Shown: piece after piece, positions 1-8,466 of the stretch
How the letters are laid out: each line of letters starts with the position of its first letter
How positions within the stretch are numbered: position 1 is the first letter of the stretch
NCBI RefSeq assembly: GCF_900103915.1
Contig: NZ_FNIG01000010.1
Location: 44,287 to 108,286 of the forward strand
DNA: 64,000 nt
Direction of reading: 5' to 3'
Origin: Tenuibacillus multivorans
GTDB taxonomy: Bacteria; Bacillota; Bacilli; Bacillales; Alkalibacillaceae
The notes under the pieces: generated by a model
What the model was told of the DNA's origin: nothing
The model's input: the letters and a program-made list of their open reading frames with translations, nothing else
Database searches by the model: none
Translations under genes and position numbers: made by a program

Positions 1-83
1 AAAATTAACAAGAGAAAAAGAAGGTTAAAATGATTTACATTTGTGAGATGCAAGGTGTTTTTTCAGTATTTATCACCCAAAGA

Positions 84-120
84 ACACCAATAGACCGTTA
101 ATTTGACAGTCTATTGGTGT
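84..120. repeat. perfect 12-bp inverted repeat, possible terminator
   Basis: ACACCAATAGAC at 84-95 is matched by its exact reverse complement at 109-120, leaving a 13-base loop. No clean T-run follows on either strand, so a rho-independent terminator is only possible. It lies downstream of the decayed DUF3231 gene on the minus strand and downstream of whatever precedes the window on the plus strand. Confidence 0.5.
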
Positions 121-162
121 ATTCTATGCTTAATCTTAACGTTTCTTTAAATTAGTCGGTTA

Positions 163-446
163 TTAGTTATTTTTATTAGCTAATTCTTTCCGGTCATCAG
201 CCATAGGTGGTTTCTCAAACCAGCCATGTTTTATTAAAAAATTAATTCAGCGTACAATCCCATTTCAGCTATAAGCTTTGAATAATGACCCGCAATATCT
301 CTCCGTTGGGCTACAGACAACCCAACTCCATAGAAGCCTATCGCAGTAGAAACAATTGCTTCAGTATGAAATAGCATCAGTTTTTCAGAAAAAGGTGCAA
401 CGGTGGAATTTGTCACTTCCGCTTCCCATCTTTTGGGTTTTCCCAA
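163..446 (-). pseudogene. C-terminal remnant of a DUF3231-family gene
   Basis: The minus strand reads WEAEVTNSTVAPFSEKLMLF and then a stretch with the core RRDIAGHYSKLIAEM. This parallels MAWGSEVTD...RRDIGVTYSRLIAEL near the C-terminus of the intact DUF3231 protein at 6241-7257. The frame then stops. The remaining family tail (HGWFEKPPMADDRKELANK) continues in another frame down to a stop at 163-165, with about seven residues lost at the junction. Upstream of 446 the frame is closed by a stop codon and the first two thirds of the gene are missing. It is therefore a truncated, frameshifted relic and not a 70-residue gene. Its function is lost; the intact copy lies 6 kb away. Confidence 0.8.
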
Positions 447-606
447 TTTAATTTATGTATTTTTAAAGTAGTCATAACAAGGTATTACTTATTGCCTAAG
501 TACGTTAAATTAGTCATGAAAAAGACAATTTAAATCATTTGCAACTAATCTATTTTCTCATTAAGATTGAATTATCAATATAATTTGATTAGAGGAGAGG
601 TTAGCT

Positions 607-957
607 ATGGGTTTCTTTTCAATGTCGTCAAAGCGTAAATCTTATAAATATGGATATCATGGAAGTCACCATTATAAAAAGAAAGGGTTATTAGGGAAAT
701 TCCTTCATTCAATGCAATCTAGAAGTCATTCAGGTCATAGATATTATCCACGTCCACACCATCATAATCCACCTCAACAGGGAACAACGAACACACAGAC
801 TCAAACATGTCACAATTGTCAGTCACAAATACCGGCTGGATCTAAATTCTGTTTACAATGTGGTGAAAAGGTCAATACATCATCATTTTGCACAGGTTGC
901 GGTGAAAAATTACCAGCGGGTGCAAAGTTTTGTTCGAATTGTGGAACTAAAATATAA
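607..957 (+). CDS. double zinc-ribbon protein with basic His/Tyr-rich N-terminus
   Basis: This is a 116-residue protein. The first 55 residues are basic and rich in His, Tyr, Lys and Ser. A Gln/Thr linker follows, then two zinc ribbons: CHNC...CLQC and CTGC...CSNC, each carrying an IPAG/LPAG turn between its knuckles. Four CxxC pairs give two complete Cys4 sites. A good ribosome site (GAGGAGAGG) precedes the ATG. The kinase gene at 970 starts 12 bases after the stop, so the two are probably cotranscribed. Zinc ribbons of this kind often sit beside or are fused to kinase-like or membrane proteins, so a role as adaptor or substrate of the kinase is plausible but inferred. No signal peptide or membrane segment is visible. 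Confidence 0.8.
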   Translation: MGFFSMSSKRKSYKYGYHGSHHYKKKGLLGKFLHSMQSRSHSGHRYYPRPHHHNPPQQGTTNTQTQTCHNCQSQIPAGSKFCLQCGEKVNTSSFCTGCGEKLPAGAKFCSNCGTKI

Positions 958-969
958 GAGGCATCAAGA

Positions 970-1689
970 ATGTTGACAAAATTGCCAGGGAAAAGTATTA
1001 AAAATTATAGAATGATTAAGCGTATTGGTGAGGGAAGGTTTTCTGTCACCTATTTAGCTATAAACGATCAAAACAAAAAGGTTGTCATTAAGCGATTTAA
1101 GAGAAAGGTGATCAAGAAAAACGACTTTCAAATAGAAGATGAAGCAGTGATCCTTTCACAAATGAATCACCCAAGCATACCTGAACTGCTTGGGATTATT
1201 AATCAGGATAAATTTTACGGTTTTGTATTAGAGTTAATGCCTGGTGAAACTGTTGATTCATTGTTGTTCAGACATAAATATTCATTTTCTGAAACGGAAA
1301 TTAGAATTATTGGCTATCAGCTTATTCAAATCTTGAAGTATTTACATGAGCGGGGTATTGTACACGGGGATATTCGAATACCCAATGTTTTAATTGATGA
1401 TAATAACCGTGTTTCGCTTGTTGATTTTGGCCTAGCTGATTGGGCAGGACATAACCATATAACGTACGATCAAGACTTTTCATACTTCGGAGATTTTTTA
1501 ATGTACCTTCATTATTCGTCGTTTAATGGGAAACAAAGAAAGAAGGGGCCTTGGTATGAAGAACTTGATTTATCATATGATCAGGTTTATTTTTATAAAC
1601 GGTTATTACGATTAGAAGAACCTTACACGAGGATTGAGGAAGTAGAAAAGGACTTTCTTAAAGTATACTCAGATGACAATAGTAGATGA
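970..1689 (+). CDS. Hanks-type Ser/Thr protein kinase, minimal catalytic domain
   Basis: The protein has 239 residues, essentially only a kinase domain. The glycine-rich loop is GEGRFSVTY (residues 20-28), the ATP lysine is in VVIK (K41), and the helix C glutamate is probably E58. The catalytic loop is HGDIRIPN (132-139), with the aspartate and asparagine kept but Arg in place of the usual Lys, and the metal-binding DFG is at 152-154. The key catalytic residues are therefore present. There is no transmembrane or PASTA segment, so it should be cytosolic, like the small Bacillus kinases of the YrzF/YabT type. It forms a likely two-gene operon with the zinc-ribbon gene upstream. Substrates are unknown. 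Confidence 0.85.
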   Translation: MLTKLPGKSIKNYRMIKRIGEGRFSVTYLAINDQNKKVVIKRFKRKVIKKNDFQIEDEAVILSQMNHPSIPELLGIINQDKFYGFVLELMPGETVDSLLFRHKYSFSETEIRIIGYQLIQILKYLHERGIVHGDIRIPNVLIDDNNRVSLVDFGLADWAGHNHITYDQDFSYFGDFLMYLHYSSFNGKQRKKGPWYEELDLSYDQVYFYKRLLRLEEPYTRIEEVEKDFLKVYSDDNSR

Positions 1690-1740
1690 GTCAGGAATTA
1701 AACTGCACACATGTAGAAGTTTAACATTTGGTTGTAGTTT

Positions 1741-2412
1741 TTATATACTTTTACCTGCTTTGACTAAATAAATATAATCAGGTTCACCACGATCTACTGG
1801 AACTGATAACTCGGTAACATGTTTAAAGATTTGCTTTAACCTTGCTACAAAATGTGGTGCAGAAGAGGCACTCCAAAACGAGATCACCCCTTGTTCGTTT
1901 AAAAGGGAAGCTAGTACATGAAGGCTATCTTCCTGATAAAGGGTGTTATTAGATTCGACTACTGTCCAATCAGGTCCGTTATCAATATCCAGACAGATGA
2001 CATCAAATTTTTCTTGGGTCTCATACATCCATTTTGTAAAATCAGCGTGTACGATATTTGTGCGAGGGTCTTGTAAACTATTTGATGAATATTCAGCTAA
2101 ATACGTTTTATTCCATTCGATGATACATTTTTCAATTTCAATCACCGTAACCTCTTTGATATTTGAATATGAGAGTGCTTCAGCGAGGGAAAAACCTACT
2201 CCTAATCCTCCGATCAATACACGTTCAGGGTGTGTCGCCTCTTCGATAGCTGCCTGGACAAGTAATTTTTCAGATTCTCCATTATAAGTAGCCATTAAGA
2301 ATGTTCCATTGCTAATGACTTCGTATTCATCACCACGTTGTTGTAATTGAATTTCTCCTCTAGATGTTTTAGCATAGTCAATTACTTTTGGAGAAGTATA
2401 CATCGAAAACAC
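1741..2412 (-). CDS. spermidine synthase-like Rossmann methyltransferase-fold protein
   Basis: This 223-residue protein has the spermidine/spermine synthase fold. The nucleotide-binding motif is VLIGGLGVGFSLAEAL (about residues 64-79), an acidic VIEIE follows at the end of strand 2, HADF comes next, and DVICLDIDNGPDW marks the acceptor site. It is shorter than true SpeE (about 275 residues) because the N-terminal beta domain is reduced. Whether it makes polyamines or is one of the spermidine synthase-like proteins of unknown substrate cannot be told from sequence. The maf gene lies upstream on the same strand about 70 bases away, so the pair may be cotranscribed. Confidence 0.75.
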   Translation of the reverse strand: MFSMYTSPKVIDYAKTSRGEIQLQQRGDEYEVISNGTFLMATYNGESEKLLVQAAIEEATHPERVLIGGLGVGFSLAEALSYSNIKEVTVIEIEKCIIEWNKTYLAEYSSNSLQDPRTNIVHADFTKWMYETQEKFDVICLDIDNGPDWTVVESNNTLYQEDSLHVLASLLNEQGVISFWSASSAPHFVARLKQIFKHVTELSVPVDRGEPDYIYLVKAGKSI

Positions 2413-2483
2413 CCTTTCTCATACCAATTTGATGTTCATTTTATCATAAATCTGAGCCATGATGGTGCATGACGAACGTCGCG

Positions 2484-3065
2484 TCAATTTTCCATTTCCG
2501 GGTAAACAGAAAAATTCCTAAGCTCTCTGACAACACGTGAGATGGGTAAACCGACGACATTGTTGTAATCTCCGACAATCTGCTTTACAAACATCGCTCC
2601 CAAACTCTGAATTCCATATGCCCCGGCTTTGTCATAAGGGTCATTCGTGGATATGTACCAATCAATTTCTTCTTTTGACATCGGCCAAAATTCAACCTTT
2701 GTTCCTTCAACAAATACAGTCTCATAATCTGCTGAACGTATCATAACACCGGTAAATACTTCGTGGACATCTCCACTTAAAGAAGCAATCATTTTTGATG
2801 CCTCTTCCTTGTCTTTAGGTTTTTCAAAAATATGTTGGTTGAAGGAAACGACTGTATCAGACGATAATATGACTTCATTCTCATGCTCGATTGTAACGTT
2901 CTGACCTTTTAGTGTAGCTACCTGCTTAACTTTTTTTACCGGGTCACTCGTGTTGACTTGAGATTCATCAATGTTAGGCTTTTGGATTGAATAGGGAATT
3001 TTAACTTGACTTAAGAGCTCCCGCCTTCTTGGAGACGATGATGCTAAGATAAGTTTGTTTGGCAT
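2484..3065 (-). CDS. maf: Maf-family nucleoside triphosphate pyrophosphatase
   Basis: The protein has 193 residues, the normal Maf length. The N-terminal signature LILASSSPRRRELL (residues 5-18) is followed by the DES motif, ILSSDTVV with the metal-binding Asp, and the C-terminal YDKAGAYGIQ and VVGLP blocks. Family members hydrolyse dTTP, UTP and modified pyrimidine nucleotides to monophosphates and are linked to house-cleaning and septation arrest in Bacillus. Here it lies away from the mreBCD/radC context where maf usually sits in B. subtilis. It starts at ATG with AGAGAGG-like spacing upstream. Confidence 0.92.
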   Translation of the reverse strand: MPNKLILASSSPRRRELLSQVKIPYSIQKPNIDESQVNTSDPVKKVKQVATLKGQNVTIEHENEVILSSDTVVSFNQHIFEKPKDKEEASKMIASLSGDVHEVFTGVMIRSADYETVFVEGTKVEFWPMSKEEIDWYISTNDPYDKAGAYGIQSLGAMFVKQIVGDYNNVVGLPISRVVRELRNFSVYPEMEN

Positions 3066-3284
3066 ACAAGTACCTCTCTTTTCTTAAAAAATTACTCACA
3101 CTGCCTTTTTAGTATTTTAACCATACTAATGATAAATTTCCAACAAGAATTTTATCCACCAATTGATAATTTTTCTTAAGTAAATATGAATTGATACGTT
3201 AGTTTTAAACAATCTAATAATAGACGTTTAAGATGAAATTTATACCGGTCAATTTATTTAGAGTAACTGAAGAGGTGCTTCTAC

Positions 3285-4415
3285 ATGAAGAAGATTTTGT
3301 TACTACCGCTATTAGATAGTTTACCTTCGGGACATCATCAAGTCGCTAATACGATCTCTGAATATGTCTATAATCGATCAAACGATATTAAGTGTAAAAA
3401 AATCGACATAATGAGTAGGTGGAATCCAGCTTTTGAATCCATGCTCACCAAAACGTATTTATGGTGGATTCAAAAGAATCCAAAATCCTATGCACGAGCT
3501 TATCGGAAGTTTGTATATCAACCTGATAATCAACGAACTTATAAACATTACGAGTGGATGTTTCAGAGAAAAATGAAGGACATTCTTGATGATGAAAATC
3601 CTGATTTAATCGTTTGTACGCATGCTTTTCCGTCGTATCTTGTTAATAGACTTAAAAGGCTTGGCGAATGTCAAATTCCTACGTTGAATGTATATACAGA
3701 TTTTTTCATTAATGATGTGTGGGGAGAAGACATGGTGGATTATCACTTTGTTTCAAATGTCGGTATGAAATATAGCTTAAAAAACAATCATCATATACCT
3801 AATAAAAATATATTTGTAACAGGGATTCCTGTAGATGAGAGTATTAAACAAGCAACCCTAAACCAAAGAAGTAATGATAAATTAAACATTATTGTCTCAG
3901 GTGGTAGTGCAGGACTTGGGTCGATTATGGAATGTATTCGACATACTAATCCATATAAACAGGTAAACTATTATATTTTGTGTGGCAACAATGAGCGTCT
4001 CTATAAAGACATTAGAAATATGAAGGCAGAACATATCCATCCACTTCCGTACATTTCATCGCGTCAAAAGATCAATGAATTATACAGTTTGGCCGATGCT
4101 ATCATTACCAAACCAGGTGGTGTCACAGTTAGTGAAGCTGTAAAGAAGAGGGTTCCGATCTTTGTCCATTCTGTACTCCCTGGTCAGGAGGAGATAAATT
4201 TGGCACACCTTTTAGAACAAGGACTTGTATTTACGATTGATAAAGAAGCTCCAATTACGGAACAAATTCTCGAGGTATTAAACAGTAAGGAAAAAATGGA
4301 TAAATATAAACGTTCACAAAAGCTTTATTTAGATACTTTAGATTTTCAGGATCCGGATGATATTTATCATTTTATTATTTCAATATTAGGTTCACGAGAA
4401 AAAAAGCTAAGCTAA
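3285..4415 (+). CDS. UgtP/MGDG-synthase-type glycosyltransferase (GT28 fold)
   Basis: This 376-residue GT-B glycosyltransferase begins with KILLLPLLDSLPSGHHQVA, the acceptor-side loop typical of monogalactosyldiacylglycerol synthase/UgtP proteins. The C-terminal half has IVSGGSAGLGSI and ITKPGGVTVSEA (the donor-binding GGxT region), then a P-GQE motif. Relatives transfer glucose or galactose from UDP-sugars to diacylglycerol at the inner face of the membrane, making glycolipids and lipoteichoic acid anchors. The true substrate here is not established, and the B. subtilis paralogue YkoN is an alternative match. A GAGGTG ribosome site precedes the start. It is monocistronic, with a weak GCCTT/AAGGC hairpin near 4481-4500 downstream. 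Confidence 0.8.
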   Translation: MKKILLLPLLDSLPSGHHQVANTISEYVYNRSNDIKCKKIDIMSRWNPAFESMLTKTYLWWIQKNPKSYARAYRKFVYQPDNQRTYKHYEWMFQRKMKDILDDENPDLIVCTHAFPSYLVNRLKRLGECQIPTLNVYTDFFINDVWGEDMVDYHFVSNVGMKYSLKNNHHIPNKNIFVTGIPVDESIKQATLNQRSNDKLNIIVSGGSAGLGSIMECIRHTNPYKQVNYYILCGNNERLYKDIRNMKAEHIHPLPYISSRQKINELYSLADAIITKPGGVTVSEAVKKRVPIFVHSVLPGQEEINLAHLLEQGLVFTIDKEAPITEQILEVLNSKEKMDKYKRSQKLYLDTLDFQDPDDIYHFIISILGSREKKLS

Positions 4416-4569
4416 TGGGATGATCTTGATTTGTTATGTCAGGTCACCTTGTATATACTTTCATTTATTTCAAATAGCCTTTGGTGAACATAAGGCATTT
4501 TGGATATTTTTCATCTAAATGTTGCATTCTAATTATATACGAACCATTTAGATGAGGGTGATTGTTGAA

Positions 4570-6129
4570 ATGAATTTGGCAGACATTATGACGGTTATCG
4601 CTTTTTCCGTTTTAGGCATCATTTTGCTCCTATTAATCGGATTTGGTATATACGAGTATTTTATTGATCGAACTCAAAAACAGCACCCAGTACTTAGGAA
4701 TTATCCTTTGCTCGGAAGGGTGAGGTATTTTTTTGAAAAAATCGGCCCTGAACTTAGACAATATTTTTTCAATAGTGATAACGAAGGAAAGCCTTTTTCT
4801 AGAAGAGAATTTCAGCATATTGTCCGCAAGGCAAAATATAAAAGGGATGTAATCGGCTTTGGGTCGCAACGAGACTTCGAAGGTGCTGGCTATTATATTC
4901 GAAATTCGATGTTTCCAAAATTAACTGAAGAACTGAGAAAGGATCAAGATACAACAGTAGCGACTCAGCGTTATTTACTCATTAAGGATCCTTTATTTAC
5001 ACAACGAGAGGAAGTATTGGAAAAGGAAGAATCAGAAGCCTACCTGTTACCTGAGGAGGATGCTATTGTTATTGGTGAACAGACGGAACATCCGTTTGTT
5101 ATTAGAGGTCAGATTGGTATGTCGGCAATGAGCTATGGCTCTCTTGGTGACCGTGCTATAACGGCACTTTCAGAAGGGCTAGGCATAGCTGAAGGTACAT
5201 GGATGAATACTGGAGAGGGTGGACTGTCCGATTATCATTTAAAGGGCGATGTTGATCTCATTATGCAGATTGGCCCTGGTCTTTTTGGCGTCAGGGATAA
5301 AGAGGGAAATTTTGATTGGGATGAGCTGTTAGAAAAAAGCAAAATTCCACAGTTAAAAGCTTTTGAGATTAAATTAGCACAAGGAGCCAAAATCCGAGGT
5401 GGTCACGTTGATGCCGAAAAAGTGACGAAGGAAATAGCAAGGATCCGCCGTGTAGAACCATTTAAATCAATAGACAGTCCCAATCGTTTTTCAGAGTATG
5501 AAGATATCCCATCATTGTTTGGTTTTATTAATCAAATTAGAGAACATACTGGTGTACCGGTAGGGATGAAGATTGTAATCGGTAGCCCATATGAAGCTGA
5601 TGAATTGGCACAACATATTCGTGATTTAGGTACTGGCCCTGATTTTATTACAATTGATGGTGGGGAAGGTGGTACGGGTGCATCATATCAAGAATTAGCG
5701 GATAGTGTAGGACTACCTATTAGATCAGCACTACCACTCGTTGATGAGGCCTTAAGGAAATATGGGGTTAGAGATCAAGTAAAAATCATTGCCTCAGGTA
5801 AATTGTTTGCACCAGATCGTGTTGCGATTGCATTGGGAATGGGCGCAGACCTTGTTAATGTGGCACGTAGTTTAATGATAACAGTAGGATGCATTCAAAC
5901 TCTGAAATGTGCATCAAACGCGTGTCCTGTTGGTGTAGCGACAACGGACCCAGATTTACAAAAAGCACTTGTCATCAATGAAAAAAAGTGGCGGGTAGCT
6001 AACTACATTATTTCAATGCGAAAGGGTCTTTATCGTGTTGCTGCAGCATCAGGCCTTGATTCGCCAACGAAATTCAAACGGGAACATGTCGTATATAAGG
6101 ATGAAAAAGGGCAAATCCAACCTTGGTAA
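4570..6129 (+). CDS. FMN-binding glutamate synthase-like protein (YerD type)
   Basis: The protein has one N-terminal membrane helix (about residues 5-28) followed by a large domain like the FMN/synthase barrel of glutamate synthase. Visible motifs are GQIGMSAMSYGSLGDRA, NTGEGGLSDYH, GGHVDAEKV, TIDGGEGGTGA and a cysteine cluster CIQTLKCASNACPVGVAT like the 3Fe-4S ligands of GltB. The glutaminase domain is absent. Length and layout match B. subtilis YerD. The start is set at the ATG at 4570 because GAGGGTG lies 9 bases upstream of it; an in-frame ATG at 4552 has no such site. The reaction of this membrane-anchored family is not established. Confidence 0.85.
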   Translation: MNLADIMTVIAFSVLGIILLLLIGFGIYEYFIDRTQKQHPVLRNYPLLGRVRYFFEKIGPELRQYFFNSDNEGKPFSRREFQHIVRKAKYKRDVIGFGSQRDFEGAGYYIRNSMFPKLTEELRKDQDTTVATQRYLLIKDPLFTQREEVLEKEESEAYLLPEEDAIVIGEQTEHPFVIRGQIGMSAMSYGSLGDRAITALSEGLGIAEGTWMNTGEGGLSDYHLKGDVDLIMQIGPGLFGVRDKEGNFDWDELLEKSKIPQLKAFEIKLAQGAKIRGGHVDAEKVTKEIARIRRVEPFKSIDSPNRFSEYEDIPSLFGFINQIREHTGVPVGMKIVIGSPYEADELAQHIRDLGTGPDFITIDGGEGGTGASYQELADSVGLPIRSALPLVDEALRKYGVRDQVKIIASGKLFAPDRVAIALGMGADLVNVARSLMITVGCIQTLKCASNACPVGVATTDPDLQKALVINEKKWRVANYIISMRKGLYRVAAASGLDSPTKFKREHVVYKDEKGQIQPW

Positions 6130-6240
6130 AAAGTTGGATGTGTACTCATTTATACAATTTGTGAAACTGAATAATATTAATTTGATTTTCGGGTAAAATA
6201 TGCCTGAAGTAAAACTTTTTTATGTTAAGAGGGGTTTTGT

Positions 6241-7257
6241 ATGGAAACGGATAAGAGGAATGTAAAATTGACATCAGCTGAAATATCAAGTTTATGGAGT
6301 ACCTATATGAATGATAGTGGTGTTGTTTGCCATTTACAGTATCAACTCAATAAGGTTGAAGATGAGGATATTAAGCCAGTACTACAGAATGCGTTATCCA
6401 TGTCGCAATCCCGGATGCAAATGATTGAAGAAATTTTTTACAAAGATAATTATCCAATACCACATGGATTTAAAGTTGATGAAGATGTTGATATCACGGC
6501 CCCAAGGTTATTTTCGGACATTTATTTTTTAAATACGGCCAATCAGTTAGGAAAAATTGGACTGAATAACTTTAGTGTCGCTTTAGCGGCCTCAGTTCGT
6601 GATGATGTTTATCATTTCTTTAGTCAGTCTCTACGCGATGCCGATTTAATTACTAAAGAATCTAATGAAGTACTATTGTCAAAGGGTATATTTGTGAGAT
6701 CACCTTACTTACCACATCCAGAAACGTACGATTTTGTTAAGGATGGTCATTTTTTAGCGGGATATTTTGGTGATAAAAGACCCTTAATCGGCTCGGAAAT
6801 ATCCAACTTTTATGGTAATTTCCAAAGGAATGCCTTGGGCGCAGCCACCTTGATGGGGTATAGCCAAGTAGCAAAAGACGAGGAAGTGGCTCAATTTTTT
6901 GTGAAAGGGAAAGACATAGCCAAAAAGCATTGTGAAATATTCGGTTCCTATCTTAGGAAAAATGATTTACCAAGCCCAATGGCATGGGGATCTGAAGTGA
7001 CGGATGTAACGACTTATGTATTTTCTGACCGTAAAATGATGTTCTACACATTATCCCTCATTGCATTAAGCATTGCCTACTACGGTTCAAGCTTGTCGAT
7101 GAGCCCAAGAAGAGATATTGGTGTAACATATAGTAGGCTTATAGCTGAATTAATGAAGTATTCAGATGAGGGTACGCGAGTGATGATTAAGAATGGTTGG
7201 ATGGAAGAACCGCCTCGGGCATTAGATCGAGGTGAATTGGCCAGGAAAAAGACATAA
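6241..7257 (+). CDS. DUF3231-family protein
   Basis: This 338-residue protein is all-helical and built from two similar four-helix halves, as is usual for DUF3231 (ferritin/CotF-like bundles). The first half holds the QYQLNKVED...ALSMSQSR region and the second holds FYGNFQRNALGAATLMGYSQ. There is no signal peptide. The family is common in spore-forming Bacillaceae, often as several copies per genome, and has been linked to spore-coat-like proteins only by fold. AAGAGGGG precedes the ATG. A strong terminator follows immediately. The broken copy at 163-446 is a paralogue. Function is unknown. Confidence 0.82.
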   Translation: METDKRNVKLTSAEISSLWSTYMNDSGVVCHLQYQLNKVEDEDIKPVLQNALSMSQSRMQMIEEIFYKDNYPIPHGFKVDEDVDITAPRLFSDIYFLNTANQLGKIGLNNFSVALAASVRDDVYHFFSQSLRDADLITKESNEVLLSKGIFVRSPYLPHPETYDFVKDGHFLAGYFGDKRPLIGSEISNFYGNFQRNALGAATLMGYSQVAKDEEVAQFFVKGKDIAKKHCEIFGSYLRKNDLPSPMAWGSEVTDVTTYVFSDRKMMFYTLSLIALSIAYYGSSLSMSPRRDIGVTYSRLIAELMKYSDEGTRVMIKNGWMEEPPRALDRGELARKKT

Positions 7258-7261
7258 TAAT

Positions 7262-7298
7262 AAAAAACGTTGCTCTTTTGTGAGGGCAACGTTTTTTG
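7262..7298. terminator. bidirectional rho-independent terminator
   Basis: AAAAAACGTTGC and GCAACGTTTTTT form a perfect stem around TCTTTTGTGAGG. T-runs occur on both strands, so it can end both the DUF3231 gene and the convergent tgl gene. Confidence 0.9.
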
Positions 7299-7335
7299 CT
7301 TATCACATAAATGAAGTAGATAACCCATTCGTGGT

Positions 7336-8178
7336 TTATATTTTTTGACTATATAATTGATTTAAATAATACAGGTATTGATTACATGAAATGGAAGTCT
7401 GATTATGGTGAATAACGGTGTGTTGAACTTTATAGCGGCGTGGTAATTGTGTAAGTCTTGCTAAATATCTGAAGGATGGCCTAATGACGGTGTTTTCTTG
7501 GAAGGCTGATCTTTCGCTATCTGCTTCCCGGTTTTTATTCAATATAGCAATGATTTGCTCAGATGACCTAATACCTAGTCCGTGCCCGAAAAATCTACCG
7601 TCTTCTAAAACAACCGCATTTTCTCCTCTTAACCAAGGTGTTCTCGAACTAACGTCAGGATTTTTAAAGTAGACGACATCACCAGGCAACAGGTGATCGG
7701 TTTGAATACTTTGGAGTCTAAGGTCGGTGTCATAATGCCAACTGTACAAATATAAATCTTGGAATAAGTGATCGAATAAGTCTTCATCAATACTATTTAA
7801 CACAGCATGGTAGTAAATGATTAATATCGCTGTTGCACATTCTGTTGCATACTCTAAGCTGTTTATATAAATATCTTTAATGGCTTCAGATGGTAAAGCA
7901 TCTGGTTTTAATTTAAATCCTCCTGTAGATGTCAGTTCCCAGTACTGAGGATTACAACGAGCATTCTCAAAGATTTCAAATTCTAATTGACTTTGATTCA
8001 GTGCTTTTGAACTATCAACGATGTTTTTTCTTAAATTAACTTCAAATGATAATTCATCAATCGATCGGTACTGATGAACATTTGGATCTTCATGAATTTG
8101 TTGAACAATTATACTTTCAATACTTCCAGATGGCCAAATGTCATTTTGATTAAAATCCACTCCAGATACGGTAATCAT
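7336..8178 (-). CDS. tgl: spore-coat protein-glutamine gamma-glutamyltransferase
   Basis: The protein matches Bacillus Tgl, the transglutaminase that cross-links spore-coat proteins through Gln-Lys isopeptide bonds. The catalytic cysteine is in EYATECATA (C114), followed by IIYYHA, the YSWHYD block, LPGDVVYFKNP, WRGENAVVLEDG and FFGHGLGI. The start is placed at 8178 (MITVSG...), which matches the family N-terminus and has GAGGGG just upstream; the open frame extends 15 codons further. The C-terminus runs about 40 residues beyond the 245-residue B. subtilis enzyme. It is likely expressed late in the mother cell, inferred from the family. Confidence 0.93.
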   Translation of the reverse strand: MITVSGVDFNQNDIWPSGSIESIIVQQIHEDPNVHQYRSIDELSFEVNLRKNIVDSSKALNQSQLEFEIFENARCNPQYWELTSTGGFKLKPDALPSEAIKDIYINSLEYATECATAILIIYYHAVLNSIDEDLFDHLFQDLYLYSWHYDTDLRLQSIQTDHLLPGDVVYFKNPDVSSRTPWLRGENAVVLEDGRFFGHGLGIRSSEQIIAILNKNREADSERSAFQENTVIRPSFRYLARLTQLPRRYKVQHTVIHHNQTSISCNQYLYYLNQLYSQKI

Positions 8179-8466
8179 ACAACCCCTCATTTCAAGCTTT
8201 AGAGTCAATTTGTGTTTTATCATAATGTATTCGAACCCTATATTAATGTGTATAAAGTGAGTACTGTGAGCAAACGCCTTAGTTATATAAGTCTATTGAT
8301 TAATTTCTAACCTTTAGATAGATGTTGTCTTGTTTTCAGGAAAATATAAAAGTATTTAAGGGAAAATCAATGTGAATGAATGTTGAGCGATCGACTATTA
8401 TCAACTAAGATGATGGTTATGCACTAAGGAAGAAGAAATTAAACATTAGAGGTGGAATAAAACTAT

